From Nucisporomicrobium flavum (lineage in GTDB: Bacteria > Actinomycetota > Actinomycetes > Mycobacteriales > Micromonosporaceae): a DNA stretch of 64,000 nt. Both the position numbers and the translations under genes were made by a program. Location: NCBI RefSeq assembly GCF_016464385.1, contig NZ_JADMLH010000003.1, positions 62,001-126,000 of the forward strand. Direction: 5' to 3'. The notes below the pieces were generated by a model. The model was not told where the DNA came from and searched no databases. It saw only the letters and a list, made by a program, of their open reading frames with translations. Of the stretch, positions 36,930-46,106 are shown in pieces (the stretch's first letter is position 1; each line of letters opens with the position of its first letter).

Positions 36930-38374
36930 CCGCGCCACAGCGAGTTGAGGCAGGCGAGCAGGCAGCGGGCCTCCACATTGAAGTAGTGGCCATGCTCGAT
37001 CAGCGCGGAGATCTCGTGGAGGGTGGACCAGGCGAAGCCGTCGGGTACGTCGGTCGCGAAGCCCGCGTCGGCCTCGACGATGAGGCAACGGTTCGTCGCG
37101 TGATAGAAACGTCCCCCTTCCTCGGACTGAACCACGTCGAATCGGACGGCGCCGGCCGGCGCGCCGACGACGTCGGCGAGGAAGGGTGGCGTGGAGTCCG
37201 GATAGTTGCCCGGCCGGCACTGCACGGTCGGGCCCATCTCCACCACGTCGAACGTTCCTGCCTGCGAGCGGGCCTGCAGGAGGACGTGCAGCACGCCGTC
37301 GATCTGCTTGGTGATGAAGGCGATGATGCCCGGGCCGACCGGGGCGATCATCGGTTGTGACCAGCTGGTGGTTTCGCGACCCTCCGTCTCCACCCGGACG
37401 CCGAGGACCGAGAAGAAACGTCCGTCGGAATGCCGCAGGTGCCCGGCCACGGATGTCCAGCCTTCGATCCCGCGCAGGCCGGCCCGCTGCCGGGAGATCT
37501 CCCGCGTCGCCTTGGCCGAGATGAACCAGCTCGTGAGCGATTGCCGGGTCCGGGGCGCCACGCGCCGGGAGCGGGCGAGCGCGCCGAGGAACGAGTCCTC
37601 GTCGAGCAGTTCGGAGCGTTCCGGCACAACGTCGAAGGGCAGGTGGGAGAGCACCGTACGGGTGTCCATGTTGACGAGGTTGGCCACGCCGAGCGCCTCG
37701 TGGAGTTGACCGATGGTCATCCAGCAGAAGGAATCGTGCACAGGCACGTCCTCGGTGACCTCCACGATCATGTTCCTGTTCCGTTTGCCGAGGAACCAGG
37801 ACCCCTGCTCGGACTGCAGCACGTCGGTGATCGTGCGGCCCCGGGCCGGTTCGGTGAAGTACTCGAGGTAGGGCACGGTCCGGCCGCGGTGGACCCCCGT
37901 GTAGTTGCTCCGCGTCGCCTGGACCGTCGGCGACAGCTGGAACGTGGTGATGTTCCCCGGTTCCATCTTGATCTGTACAAGGCAATGCAGAACGCCGTGG
38001 AACTCCTTGACCAGCAGACCGAGTATGCCGATCTCGGGCTGCACGATGATCGGCTGCGACCACGCAGACGGCCGGCCCGGTGCGCTGAGGACGTCGAGCC
38101 CTTCGATCGTGTAGAACCGACCGCTGTCGTGCCGCAGATTTCCCGCCGGGTCGACGTGCCAGCCCGTCACGTCCGGCAGGGCGACGACGTCGATGCGCGG
38201 CCGCGCGGTGCGGAGCCGCTCCGCGATGGCTTGCATGATCAAGGGTGTCGGGGTGTGGACGTGCGTACGGGCGCCGGACGACTCCGAGCAGCGAAGGCTC
38301 ATCGGGCGGCCGGTGACCTGCGTCTCGGGCGGCACTGCCGGCCTCCTCTGCTCGGTGAAACAGCGCAGGGTCAT
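36926..38374 (-). CDS. NDP-4-keto-6-deoxyhexose 2,3-dehydratase
   Basis: A ~482-residue protein made of two homologous halves, each with the family pattern G-W-x-x-x-x-G-x-L-R-H-D/S-S/D-G-R-F-(Y/F) and W-S-Q-P-I/M. It belongs to the OleV/UrdS/TylX3 family that removes water across C2/C3 to begin 2-deoxygenation; the product is reduced by the 3-ketoreductase at 11508-12554. The start is unsettled: ATG 38374 (GAGTAGG upstream) or ATG 38302. First gene of the sugar operon, divergent from KS-alpha. Confidence 0.93.
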   Translation of the reverse strand: MTLRCFTEQRRPAVPPETQVTGRPMSLRCSESSGARTHVHTPTPLIMQAIAERLRTARPRIDVVALPDVTGWHVDPAGNLRHDSGRFYTIEGLDVLSAPGRPSAWSQPIIVQPEIGILGLLVKEFHGVLHCLVQIKMEPGNITTFQLSPTVQATRSNYTGVHRGRTVPYLEYFTEPARGRTITDVLQSEQGSWFLGKRNRNMIVEVTEDVPVHDSFCWMTIGQLHEALGVANLVNMDTRTVLSHLPFDVVPERSELLDEDSFLGALARSRRVAPRTRQSLTSWFISAKATREISRQRAGLRGIEGWTSVAGHLRHSDGRFFSVLGVRVETEGRETTSWSQPMIAPVGPGIIAFITKQIDGVLHVLLQARSQAGTFDVVEMGPTVQCRPGNYPDSTPPFLADVVGAPAGAVRFDVVQSEEGGRFYHATNRCLIVEADAGFATDVPDGFAWSTLHEISALIEHGHYFNVEARCLLACLNSLWRG

Positions 38375-38445
38375 CGTCGTGAGGCCTACTCGAGCCGGGA
38401 TCGACGCCGCGTCCACGTCGCCCCGTGCAGGCCTCCCACCGCTGC

Positions 38446-38463
38446 TCGAGCCAAAGTCGAGCG
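38446..38463 (+). promoter_or_regulatory. Putative SARP box before KS-alpha
   Basis: TCGAGCC (38446) and TCGAGCG (38457) are nearly identical and 11 bp apart. CATCGT follows exactly 8 bp later, matching the -10 at three positions including 2 and 6. This is the best-matching pair in the window and precedes the minimal PKS genes, the usual SARP target. Confidence 0.6.
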
Positions 38464-38527
38464 CCGGGCCGCATCGTCGACGACAGTGCCGCGGCCGTAC
38501 CGTGCCGTAGCGCCGTGAGGAGCGAGA

Positions 38528-39787
38528 ATGTCGATGAATAGACGTGTCGTCATCACCGGCATCGGCGTGGTGGCCCCGGGGGAGCCCGGGACGAAAGCGT
38601 TCTGGGAGCGGATCACGGAGGGACGCACCGCGACACGGACGGTGACAAGTTTCGATCCGTCGCCGTTCCGGTCGCGCATCGCGGCCGAGGTCGACTTCGA
38701 CCCGAGGCGCGAAGGTCTGAGCGCCCAGGAAGCCCGGCGGATGGATCGCTCCGTGCAGTTCGCCGTCGTCTCGGTGCGCGAGGCGCGGGCGGACAGTGGC
38801 ATCGAACTGCGCGACCTGAGCCCTGACCGGACCGGGGTCAGCATGGGCACCGCGGTCGGAGCCACCATCAACCTCGACGAGGAGTACCGGATTCTCAGCG
38901 ACGGGGGCCGCCGGTGGGTGGTGGATCCGGCCTATGCGGTGCCCCACCTCTACGACTACCTGGTGCCCAGCGCCATGGCTCGGGAGGTGGCGTGGGACGT
39001 CGGTGCCGAGGGCCCGGTCGGTGTCGTGTCGGCCGGCTGCACATCCGGTCTGGACTCGGTGGGGCATGCCGTCGAGCTGATCCGTGAGGGAACCGTGGAC
39101 GTCATGTTCGCGGGTGCGGCCGATGCCCCGATCTCACCGATCACGGTGGCGTGCTTCGATGCGATCAAGGCGACGTCGAACCGTAACGACGACCCTGAGC
39201 ATGCCCTGCGACCCTTCGACCGGACCCGGAACGGTTTCGTGCTGGGTGAGGGCGGGGCGGTACTGGTGCTGGAGGAGTTGCAGCACGCGGTGAACCGGCG
39301 GGCGCACATCTATGCGGAGATCGTCGGTTTTGCCTCGCGGAGCAACGCCTACCACATGACCGGGCTGCGGCCGGACGGCCGGGAGATGGCCGCGGCGATC
39401 ACCGCCGCGCTCGATCAGGCTCGCCTCGTGCCGGAAGCCATCGGGTACGTGAACGCGCATGGAACCGCCACCCGGCAGAACGACCGGCACGAGACCGCGG
39501 CGTTCAAGGAGGCTCTCGGTGCGCACGCCTACGCCACCCCGGTGAGCTCCATCAAGGCGGTCGTCGGCCATTCGCTCGGCGGCATCGGCTCGATCGAGGT
39601 CGCGGCGACCGCGCTGGCTTTGGAGCACGGGGTCGTCCCGCCGACGGCGAACTTGACCGAACCCGACCCCGAGCTCGACCTCGACTACGTGCCGCTGACC
39701 GCTCGGACGAAGCGCCTCGACGTGGCGCTGACGGTGGGCAGCGGCTTCGGCGGCTTTCAGAGTGCCATGTTGCTGGCGCGAGTTTAA
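38528..39787 (+). CDS. Type II PKS ketosynthase alpha
   Basis: A 419-residue chain-elongating beta-ketoacyl synthase of the minimal type II PKS. The active-site Cys171 sits in [10 protein letters not shown], with the catalytic His residues in [11 protein letters not shown] and VVGHSLGG. It condenses malonyl units on the ACP together with KS-beta. ATG preceded by GAGGAG. The KS-beta gene starts 9 bp downstream, but the usual third gene (ACP) is absent here and found at 9721-9975. The class (pentangular, angucycline, tetracenomycin- or aureolic-type) cannot be settled without a tree. Confidence 0.97.
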   Translation: MSMNRRVVITGIGVVAPGEPGTKAFWERITEGRTATRTVTSFDPSPFRSRIAAEVDFDPRREGLSAQEARRMDRSVQFAVVSVREARADSGIELRDLSPDRTGVSMGTAVGATINLDEEYRILSDGGRRWVVDPAYAVPHLYDYLVPSAMAREVAWDVGAEGPVGVVSAGCTSGLDSVGHAVELIREGTVDVMFAGAADAPISPITVACFDAIKATSNRNDDPEHALRPFDRTRNGFVLGEGGAVLVLEELQHAVNRRAHIYAEIVGFASRSNAYHMTGLRPDGREMAAAITAALDQARLVPEAIGYVNAHGTATRQNDRHETAAFKEALGAHAYATPVSSIKAVVGHSLGGIGSIEVAATALALEHGVVPPTANLTEPDPELDLDYVPLTARTKRLDVALTVGSGFGGFQSAMLLARV

Positions 39788-39796
39788 GGAGCCCAG

Positions 39797-41014
39797 ATGC
39801 AGACTGCGGTGACCGGTATCGGCGTGGTTGCGCCCAACGGTGTCGGGATCGGGGAGTTCTGGGCGAACACGCTCGACGCGCGCAGTGGGATCACCGAGAT
39901 CCAGCGCTTCGATGCTTCGGCCTACCCGCTGCGGACGGCGGGCGAGGTGAACGACTTCGAGCCGTCCCGCCATCTGCCCGGCCGGTTGATTCCGCAGACC
40001 GACCGGATGACGCAGATGGCCTTGGCCGCCGCGGACTGGGCGCTCACCGACGCAGCCGTGGACACGTCCCGGGCCGATCCGCTGACGATGGGCGTGGTGA
40101 CCGCGAACGCGGCCGGCGGGTTCGAGTTCGGTCAGCGCGAGCTGGAGAACCTGTGGGCGCGCGGCCCGGAGCACGTCAGTGCCTATCAGTCGTTCGCCTG
40201 GTTCTACGCGGTGAACACGGGCCAGATCTCGATCCGGCACGGCCTTCGGGGACCGACCGGGGTGCTGGTCGCCGAGCAGGCCGGTGGCCTGGATGCGATC
40301 GGCCACGCCCGCCGGCACGCCCGGCACGGGGTACAGCTGGTGGTGACCGGCGGTATGGAGTCCACGCTCTGCCCGTGGGGCATCGCCGCGCAGGTCCCGA
40401 ACGGCCGGCTCAGCGATCATGACGATCCGCGGCGCGCCTACGTCCCGTTCGACGCCGAGGCCCGAGGATACGTCCCGGGTGAGGGTGGGGCGATCCTGAT
40501 CGTCGAGGACGCGGCCAAGGCGTGGGAGCGGGGCGCGCCGAGGGTCTACGGGCTGATCGCCGGCTATCGGGCGACGTTCGATCCGCGTCCGGGATCGCCG
40601 CGGCCCTATCGGGTGGAGGAGGCGATCCGCGGGGCGCTGGCGGACGCCGATCTGGCGCCGGGTGACATCGATCTGGTGTTCGCCGACGCCGCCGGCGTGC
40701 CCGAGCTGGATCGGGCCGAGGCCGCGGCGCTGGCGGCCGTCTTCGGGCCGTGCGCCGTGCCGGTCACGGCTCCGAAGACGATGTTCGGCCGGCTCAACGG
40801 TGGGGGAGCGGCCCTCGACGCGGCCATGGCGCTGCTGGCCATCAGGGACGGTTTGGCCCCGCCGACAGTCAACGTCGGCGCCCTCGCCGAGGGGTGCGAG
40901 ATCGACCTGGTGCGCGAGACCCGCCGGATGCCCGTCCGCGCGGCGCTGGTCGTGGCGCGCGGCTACGGCGGTTTCAACTCAGCCATGGTGTTGACGGCCC
41001 AGCCGCCCGGATGA
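39797..41014 (+). CDS. Type II PKS chain-length factor (KS-beta)
   Basis: A 405-residue partner of KS-alpha with the nucleophile Cys replaced by Gln161 in VAEQAGGLD, the standard mark of a chain-length factor. It forms the heterodimer tunnel that sets polyketide length and primes by malonyl decarboxylation. ATG with AAGGAG 4-10 bp upstream. A strong hairpin follows 23 bp after the stop. Confidence 0.97.
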   Translation: MQTAVTGIGVVAPNGVGIGEFWANTLDARSGITEIQRFDASAYPLRTAGEVNDFEPSRHLPGRLIPQTDRMTQMALAAADWALTDAAVDTSRADPLTMGVVTANAAGGFEFGQRELENLWARGPEHVSAYQSFAWFYAVNTGQISIRHGLRGPTGVLVAEQAGGLDAIGHARRHARHGVQLVVTGGMESTLCPWGIAAQVPNGRLSDHDDPRRAYVPFDAEARGYVPGEGGAILIVEDAAKAWERGAPRVYGLIAGYRATFDPRPGSPRPYRVEEAIRGALADADLAPGDIDLVFADAAGVPELDRAEAAALAAVFGPCAVPVTAPKTMFGRLNGGGAALDAAMALLAIRDGLAPPTVNVGALAEGCEIDLVRETRRMPVRAALVVARGYGGFNSAMVLTAQPPG

Positions 41015-41036
41015 CGAAGCGGCGCCCAGCATGACC

Positions 41037-41067
41037 GAGCGCCCCGCAGGAACCCTGCGGGGCGCTC
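41037..41067. terminator. Bidirectional terminator after KS-beta
   Basis: A perfect 14-bp inverted repeat (GAGCGCCCCGCAGG and its complement) with a 3-nt centre lies between the convergent KS-beta (ends 41014) and O-methyltransferase (ends 41091). Confidence 0.82.
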
Positions 41068-41090
41068 GTCTGTCCGGTGATGCGGACGAC

Positions 41091-42134
41091 TCAGGTGGCC
41101 GGCACCACGGCTTCGATCAAGTGGTTCATCGGTCCTGCCGGCGTTATCCCGCGGAACTGCAGTCCCGCCTGCTCGAACAGGGCCATGAATTCGTCCGCCG
41201 TTCGCTCCTTCCCGCCCTGGGTGACCAGCATCAGCAGGTCGATGACGGTGGTGATACCCGGTGCCGCGCCCGCGTCCAGGAGCTGTTCGATCACGATGAT
41301 GCGCGCTCCTGCCGGTGCGCTGCGGCGGATGGCCCGCAACGCCCGTACGGCTGTGGCGTCGTTCCACATGTGCAGAACGCCCTTGATGAGGTAGACGTCG
41401 GCCTGGACCGGTACCTCCTGCCGCGCGTCACCGGAGACGATCGAGCACCGTCCGGCCAGCGCCCCGTCGCCGCGCAGGGCCGGGTCGACGTCGGTCAGGG
41501 CCCTCGGTGTGTCGAACAGCACGGCCTGCACCTGCGGGTGGCGTTCCAGCAACCCGCGTACCACCTTGCCCTGTCCGCCACCGATGTCGGCGACCGTCGT
41601 GGTGCCGGTGACCGGCAGCAGGTCCGCCAGCAACGTGGCCGACGCCGCCGCCGAACTGGTCAACGCGGCGTCGAACAGGGCGCTCGCGTCGGGATCGTCC
41701 TCGGCCAGATAGGTGAACAAGTCCTTTCCGAACACGGCCGGGAAGACGCTGTCACCGGAGCGGACCGCTTCGTCCAGACGCGACCACACCTGCCACGCGA
41801 ACGGTGCCCCGGCCAGAAGCACGAACAGCAACCGGCTGCCCGGCGCGTCGGCCCGCAACGCCCGGGATTCGGCGTTGTGTCCGTAGGATCGCGGGCCGGC
41901 CGCGACGAACACTCCGCGGGCGGCCAGCATGCGCATCAGCTGGCCCAGGGCGCCGGGATCGGCGTCGACCCGCTTGGCGAGCTCGTCGACGTCGACGGTG
42001 TCGTCATCGTCGATCGCGTCGGCGATGCGCAGGCGGGCCGCCGCAACGAGCGCGGCGGTCACCCCGAGGCTGTGTGCCAGCTCGTGCACCCGCAACGACG
42101 CGGCCTGCCGATCATGGATGGATTCCGGTGCCAT
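41091..42134 (-). CDS. O-methyltransferase (DnrK-like)
   Basis: A 347-residue PF00891 enzyme. N-terminal dimerisation domain (~10-90), SAM loop VADIGGGQGKVVRGLL (~180), then LIKGVLHMWNDA and TVIDLLMLVTQGGKERT, typical of DnrK/RdmB-like proteins. Some family members hydroxylate or decarboxylate instead of methylating. ATG 42134 preceded by GGAAGGA. Third gene of a leftward operon with an acyl-CoA-dehydrogenase-like oxygenase and another O-methyltransferase. Confidence 0.9.
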   Translation of the reverse strand: MAPESIHDRQAASLRVHELAHSLGVTAALVAAARLRIADAIDDDDTVDVDELAKRVDADPGALGQLMRMLAARGVFVAAGPRSYGHNAESRALRADAPGSRLLFVLLAGAPFAWQVWSRLDEAVRSGDSVFPAVFGKDLFTYLAEDDPDASALFDAALTSSAAASATLLADLLPVTGTTTVADIGGGQGKVVRGLLERHPQVQAVLFDTPRALTDVDPALRGDGALAGRCSIVSGDARQEVPVQADVYLIKGVLHMWNDATAVRALRAIRRSAPAGARIIVIEQLLDAGAAPGITTVIDLLMLVTQGGKERTADEFMALFEQAGLQFRGITPAGPMNHLIEAVVPAT

Positions 42135-42156
42135 CAACAGGTCCTTCCGGTCTAGG

Positions 42157-43302
42157 TCAGGAGCCGAGTACGTACTGGGCGTACACGGCGGCGTTCGTGT
42201 CGAACTGCAGCGCGGCGTGGCTGGTGGCCGTGTGGACGTCCCGCCAGGCGCGGGCGATCACGTTTTCCTCGGTCTGAGCGCGAGCGCCGCTCGATCGCAG
42301 GACACGCTCGACCGCATCGGTCAGCGAGTCGGCGACCACCGCGAAATCGCGGTGACTGCGAGCCACCACACCGTCGTCGATCGGCTGCCCCGCGTCGGCC
42401 AGCGCGCAGATCCGGCTGAGCAGCAGCTCAGCGGTGTCGGCGGCGGCGGTGGACCGGGCGAGCGCCGCCTGCACGGCGGGCTTCTCCCGCGCGTGCACCA
42501 CGCGGCCCATGGACATCTCCGTCTTGGTGGAGATCCACGACGACCAGTGGCGCAGCGCACCGCGGACGACGCCGAGCACCGGTCCCGTCATCGTCAGCCC
42601 ATTGATCATCCGGAACGGCACGGGAGCAGCCGGCCCGGCACGGCCCGGCTGGCGGCCGGCGAGCATCGTCTCCTGGGCGAAGGAGCGGTGCCGAGGCACG
42701 AACAGCCCGTCCAGGACGGCGGTCCGGCTGCCGGTACCGCGCATTCCTACGGTGAACCAGGTGTCCTCGATCCTGCAGTCCTTCTTCGGAACGAGGAAGA
42801 ACCGCAGCCGGCGCGGTTCCGTGCCCGGTTCCCAGCCGGAGACCAGGATCCAGTCGGCGAAGTCCACACCGCTGAGGAAGCCCCACGACCCGGACAGCGT
42901 CCATCCACCGTCGCTGTCGGACACCTCGCCGCCGGGGATCACCCCGGCCGCGATCCGGACATCGGGTTCCTCGCCCCACAGCTCTTCCTGCCCCTCGACG
43001 GGTAGGAAGGTCGCCATCCGGGCGTGCGCCGCGTAGAGCGAGGCGCACCAGCCGGCCGCGGCGCAGCCCTCTGCGAGGGTACTGACGTCGCGCAGGAAGA
43101 CGGCAAAGGTGCCGTCGCGCCCGCCGTAGCGGCTCGGCACGAAATGCCGGGGGAAGCCGGCCCGCGTGATCGCCCGCACCGCGGGTTCCGAAAGCACGCG
43201 ATCCCGATCCGCGGCGGCGGCGTGCGCGGCGACGATGTCGCGGGCCTGTGACACGGGCGTACGGGGCAGGGAGACGATCGGGCGCCCGTTGACGGCTGTC
43301 AT
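42157..43302 (-). CDS. Acyl-CoA dehydrogenase-fold flavin monooxygenase
   Basis: A 381-residue group D flavin-dependent monooxygenase (HpaB/ActVA-Orf5/KijD3-like). The N-terminal helical domain, the central beta-domain (LSGSWGFLSGVDFADWILVSG) and the C-terminal four-helix bundle follow the acyl-CoA dehydrogenase layout. It would use FMNH2 from a separate reductase to hydroxylate a phenol or oxidise an amino sugar. No flavin reductase is recognisable here; a genomic one could serve this enzyme and both halogenases. ATG 43302 overlaps the stop of the upstream methyltransferase (ATGA). Confidence 0.85.
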   Translation of the reverse strand: MTAVNGRPIVSLPRTPVSQARDIVAAHAAAADRDRVLSEPAVRAITRAGFPRHFVPSRYGGRDGTFAVFLRDVSTLAEGCAAAGWCASLYAAHARMATFLPVEGQEELWGEEPDVRIAAGVIPGGEVSDSDGGWTLSGSWGFLSGVDFADWILVSGWEPGTEPRRLRFFLVPKKDCRIEDTWFTVGMRGTGSRTAVLDGLFVPRHRSFAQETMLAGRQPGRAGPAAPVPFRMINGLTMTGPVLGVVRGALRHWSSWISTKTEMSMGRVVHAREKPAVQAALARSTAAADTAELLLSRICALADAGQPIDDGVVARSHRDFAVVADSLTDAVERVLRSSGARAQTEENVIARAWRDVHTATSHAALQFDTNAAVYAQYVLGS

Positions 43303-44360
43303 CCGGCCGCCTGTCCGGGCTCCTCCGCAGGCCGCTCGGCCAGGAAGAGGCGGTGCATCGCCTTTTCGCCGCTGTGCGTCTGAAAGTCGGTGAAGCCGGC
43401 CGCCTCGAGCATCCGCTGGTAGGTGGCGACCGAGTGCGTCTCACCGTCCGGCGTCTGGACCAGCATGATGAGCGAGAACATGTACGGGAGTGGATTCGTC
43501 TCCGGGGTGTCGTGCTCGTCGAAGGTGTGTCCGACGACAGCGATCCGCCCGCCCGGCTTCACCGCCGTGCGGATCCGCTTGAGCAGCTCGGTCGCCCGTT
43601 CCTCGGAGAAGTGGTGCAGCACGTTGGTGAGCATCACGATGTCGTAGGGCCCGCCCAGCGGCGTCGTGAACATGTCGCCCGCGATGAACTCGACCCGGTC
43701 GCTGAGCCCGAGACGTTCCGCATTGCGGGCGGTCACCTCCAGCACGTTCGGCCAGTCCAGCCCCGTGATCCGCGCGCGCGGCTCGCGGCGGGCGAAGCTG
43801 AAACCGTACGAGCCGTGGCTGCATGCCACATCGAGGACCTCGACGGTGTCGCGGTACGCGGCCCAGGGCACGAGCTGCTCCGCCATCAGGTCGGCGGCGC
43901 CGTTGTTGAACCACGACGTGTGCTCGGCGAAGTCCTCCCAGAAGTCGAATTGGGGGGTCAGGGCGTGGGTCTCGGTCACCGTGCCGCCGTGGCGGACCGC
44001 GTCGATCAGGTTCTTCTGCGCGTCCCACTCCCAATCGCTCGCGCTGAGCTTCATCGCGTTGCCGAAGTAGTGCGCGCCGGTGCTGACGAGCAGGTCCTCA
44101 CTGCCGGGCAGGAGGGCGTACCCGTCACCACCACCGGAGCTGACCAGGCCGATCCCGGCCAGGCCGTCCAGCAGGATCCGGATGCCCCGGGGATCCGCTC
44201 CCACCTTTCCGGCGATGGTCTTGGGATCGTTCACCTGATCAGCCAGGAGGTCGAACAACCGGAGTTCCAGGGCGGTCCGCAGCAGCGCCGTCTTGACGTA
44301 TCCGCGGGCTACGTCGTGCAACTGGCCGATCGTGATTCGGGCCGGAGCTGTGTCAGTCAT
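43299..44360 (-). CDS. O-methyltransferase (PF00891 type)
   Basis: A 353-residue SAM-dependent methyltransferase with an N-terminal winged helix (ALRTALELRLFDLLAD region). Its SAM loop is divergent, VLDVACSHGSYGFSFA, where the usual GGGxG reads ACSHG. Later motifs VMLTNVLHHFSEE and KPGGRIAVVGHTFDE are normal. ATG 44360 with AGAAGG upstream; a GTG at 44366 is less likely. First gene of the leftward operon; its 137-bp divergent promoter region is shared with the FAD monooxygenase at 44498. Confidence 0.9.
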   Translation of the reverse strand: MTDTAPARITIGQLHDVARGYVKTALLRTALELRLFDLLADQVNDPKTIAGKVGADPRGIRILLDGLAGIGLVSSGGGDGYALLPGSEDLLVSTGAHYFGNAMKLSASDWEWDAQKNLIDAVRHGGTVTETHALTPQFDFWEDFAEHTSWFNNGAADLMAEQLVPWAAYRDTVEVLDVACSHGSYGFSFARREPRARITGLDWPNVLEVTARNAERLGLSDRVEFIAGDMFTTPLGGPYDIVMLTNVLHHFSEERATELLKRIRTAVKPGGRIAVVGHTFDEHDTPETNPLPYMFSLIMLVQTPDGETHSVATYQRMLEAAGFTDFQTHSGEKAMHRLFLAERPAEEPGQAAG

Positions 44361-44497
44361 GGTCACCTTCTGTCGTCAGCCGGGCCGTCATCGTCGCGGT
44401 CGCGCTTCGAGGACCGCTAGAAACACCCTGGTCCGGATGGCGGCGGCTCCGACGTGGCACGAGCACGCCGCGAGTGCCGGCTGGCAGCGTCCCGGCC

Positions 44498-46093
44498 ATG
44501 GACAGCGATACGTCGGTTCTGGTCGTCGGCGGCGGTCTGGTCGGCCTGTCGGCCGCCCTCTTCCTCGCCGACCTCGGGGTGCCGGTAATGGTCGTCGAGC
44601 AGCACCGGTCGACCTCGACGCTGCCCCGCGGCAGGAGCCTGAACCTCAGAGCGGCCGAGGTGTTCCGGGCGGCCGGTATCGAGCCGGCACTCCGGGCGGC
44701 GCCGCCGTCCTTCCTGCGCGATCTGCCGGAGGTGCTGCACGCTGAGAGGCTCACCGGGGCGGAACGATCCCGTACGACGCGCCAAGCGCCCCGGTCCTAT
44801 GCGGCCGTGAGCCCGTCAAGCCCGATCGTGGTCGACCAGAACGAGGTCGAGCCGGTGCTCCGCCGCGAGGCCGAGCGGCGCGGTGCCGTAGTGCGGTTCC
44901 GTACGCAGCTGGTCTCGTTCGACGATGAGGGCCATCGGGTGACCGCTCGGGTGCGCGACGGCGTGACGGGGGAGACCTCGACGGTGAGCGCCGACTATCT
45001 GGTGGCGGCCGACGGGCACCGGTCCTCGATCCGGGCCGCGCTGGGCATCGGCATCACGACCGGAATGCAGGCGATCCGGTACGTGAACATTCCCTTCGTG
45101 GCGGACCTCAGCGGTCCCCTGGACGGCCGCCGGCTGGCGCTGTGCTACCTGGATCATCCGGTGCCGAATACGATCCTGACGCGGATCGACGATCCCCTGC
45201 GCTGGGTGCTGATGGTCCCGTGTGCCGAGGGGGAGGTCATCACTCCGGGCGACTGCCCGGGCCTCATCCGGCAGGCGATCGGGCAAGAGGTGCCGGTCCG
45301 GCTGATCGAGTCGCAGCTCGGCGACGACGGCCGGTTGCCGACCTGGGAACTCACCTCCTGGGTGGCGGATCGTTTCCGGTCCGGCAGGGTGCTGCTGGTC
45401 GGGGACGCCGCGCACGTCACCCCGCCGGCGGGCGGGCTGGGCGGCAACGCCGGGATCCAGGACGCGCACAACGTGGCATGGAAACTCGCGGCCGTTGTGC
45501 GCGGGCAGGCCACGGAGGCCCTGCTCGACACGTATGAACAGGAGCGACGGCCGGTGGCGCGACTGACCGCCGAGTTCTCCACCCGTTTGCAGACGAGCCG
45601 CGTCTCGGGGCTAGCCCAGGACGCGGTCCGTCTGGATCCGCTCGCGGTCAGTCTCGGCTATCGCTACGACTCGGCCGCCGTGCTGGGCGCGAGCGCCGGC
45701 GCCGAGCCGGCTCGGACCTTCGACGGTTCTCCGGGCAGCAGGGCGCCGCATTACCCGCTGCGGCGTGGCGGTCAGCCCATCTCCAGCTTGGACCTTTATC
45801 GAGGCGGGTTCGTCCTCGTGGCGGGTCCGCGGGCGACGCGATGGGTGGCGGCGGCCCGATCGGTCGTCCGGTTACCCGTGGAGGTCGTTCAGGTCGGGCG
45901 GGAGGTGGACGATCCCGAGGACTCGTGGGCCGAGACACACGGGGTGACGCAGAGCGGCGCCGTTCTGGTGCGGCCCGACGGCTTTGTCGGCTGGCGAGTC
46001 GTGGACGATTCGGCGGACGACCCCTCTTCGGCCCTCGTCGCCGCACTCGACGTCATCCTCGGCGGGTCCGTGCTGGCCAGGAGCGAGACGTGA
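44498..46093 (+). CDS. FAD-dependent aromatic polyketide monooxygenase
   Basis: A 531-residue PheA/TfdB-type hydroxylase. FAD motifs VVGGGLVGLSAALFLADLG, VAADGHRSSIR and GDAAHVTPPAGGLGGNAGIQDAHNVAWKL; C-terminal thioredoxin-like domain (~400-520). The GG-LGGN variant of the ribityl loop is typical of tetracenomycin/mithramycin-type oxygenases such as TcmG and MtmOIV relatives. ATG 44498 has a poor RBS; an in-frame start at 44474 is an alternative. It contains a TTA Leu codon at 45872-45874, unusual in this GC-rich DNA. Monocistronic. Confidence 0.9.
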   Translation: MDSDTSVLVVGGGLVGLSAALFLADLGVPVMVVEQHRSTSTLPRGRSLNLRAAEVFRAAGIEPALRAAPPSFLRDLPEVLHAERLTGAERSRTTRQAPRSYAAVSPSSPIVVDQNEVEPVLRREAERRGAVVRFRTQLVSFDDEGHRVTARVRDGVTGETSTVSADYLVAADGHRSSIRAALGIGITTGMQAIRYVNIPFVADLSGPLDGRRLALCYLDHPVPNTILTRIDDPLRWVLMVPCAEGEVITPGDCPGLIRQAIGQEVPVRLIESQLGDDGRLPTWELTSWVADRFRSGRVLLVGDAAHVTPPAGGLGGNAGIQDAHNVAWKLAAVVRGQATEALLDTYEQERRPVARLTAEFSTRLQTSRVSGLAQDAVRLDPLAVSLGYRYDSAAVLGASAGAEPARTFDGSPGSRAPHYPLRRGGQPISSLDLYRGGFVLVAGPRATRWVAAARSVVRLPVEVVQVGREVDDPEDSWAETHGVTQSGAVLVRPDGFVGWRVVDDSADDPSSALVAALDVILGGSVLARSET

Positions 46094-46106
46094 CGATCCG
46101 TGGGTG

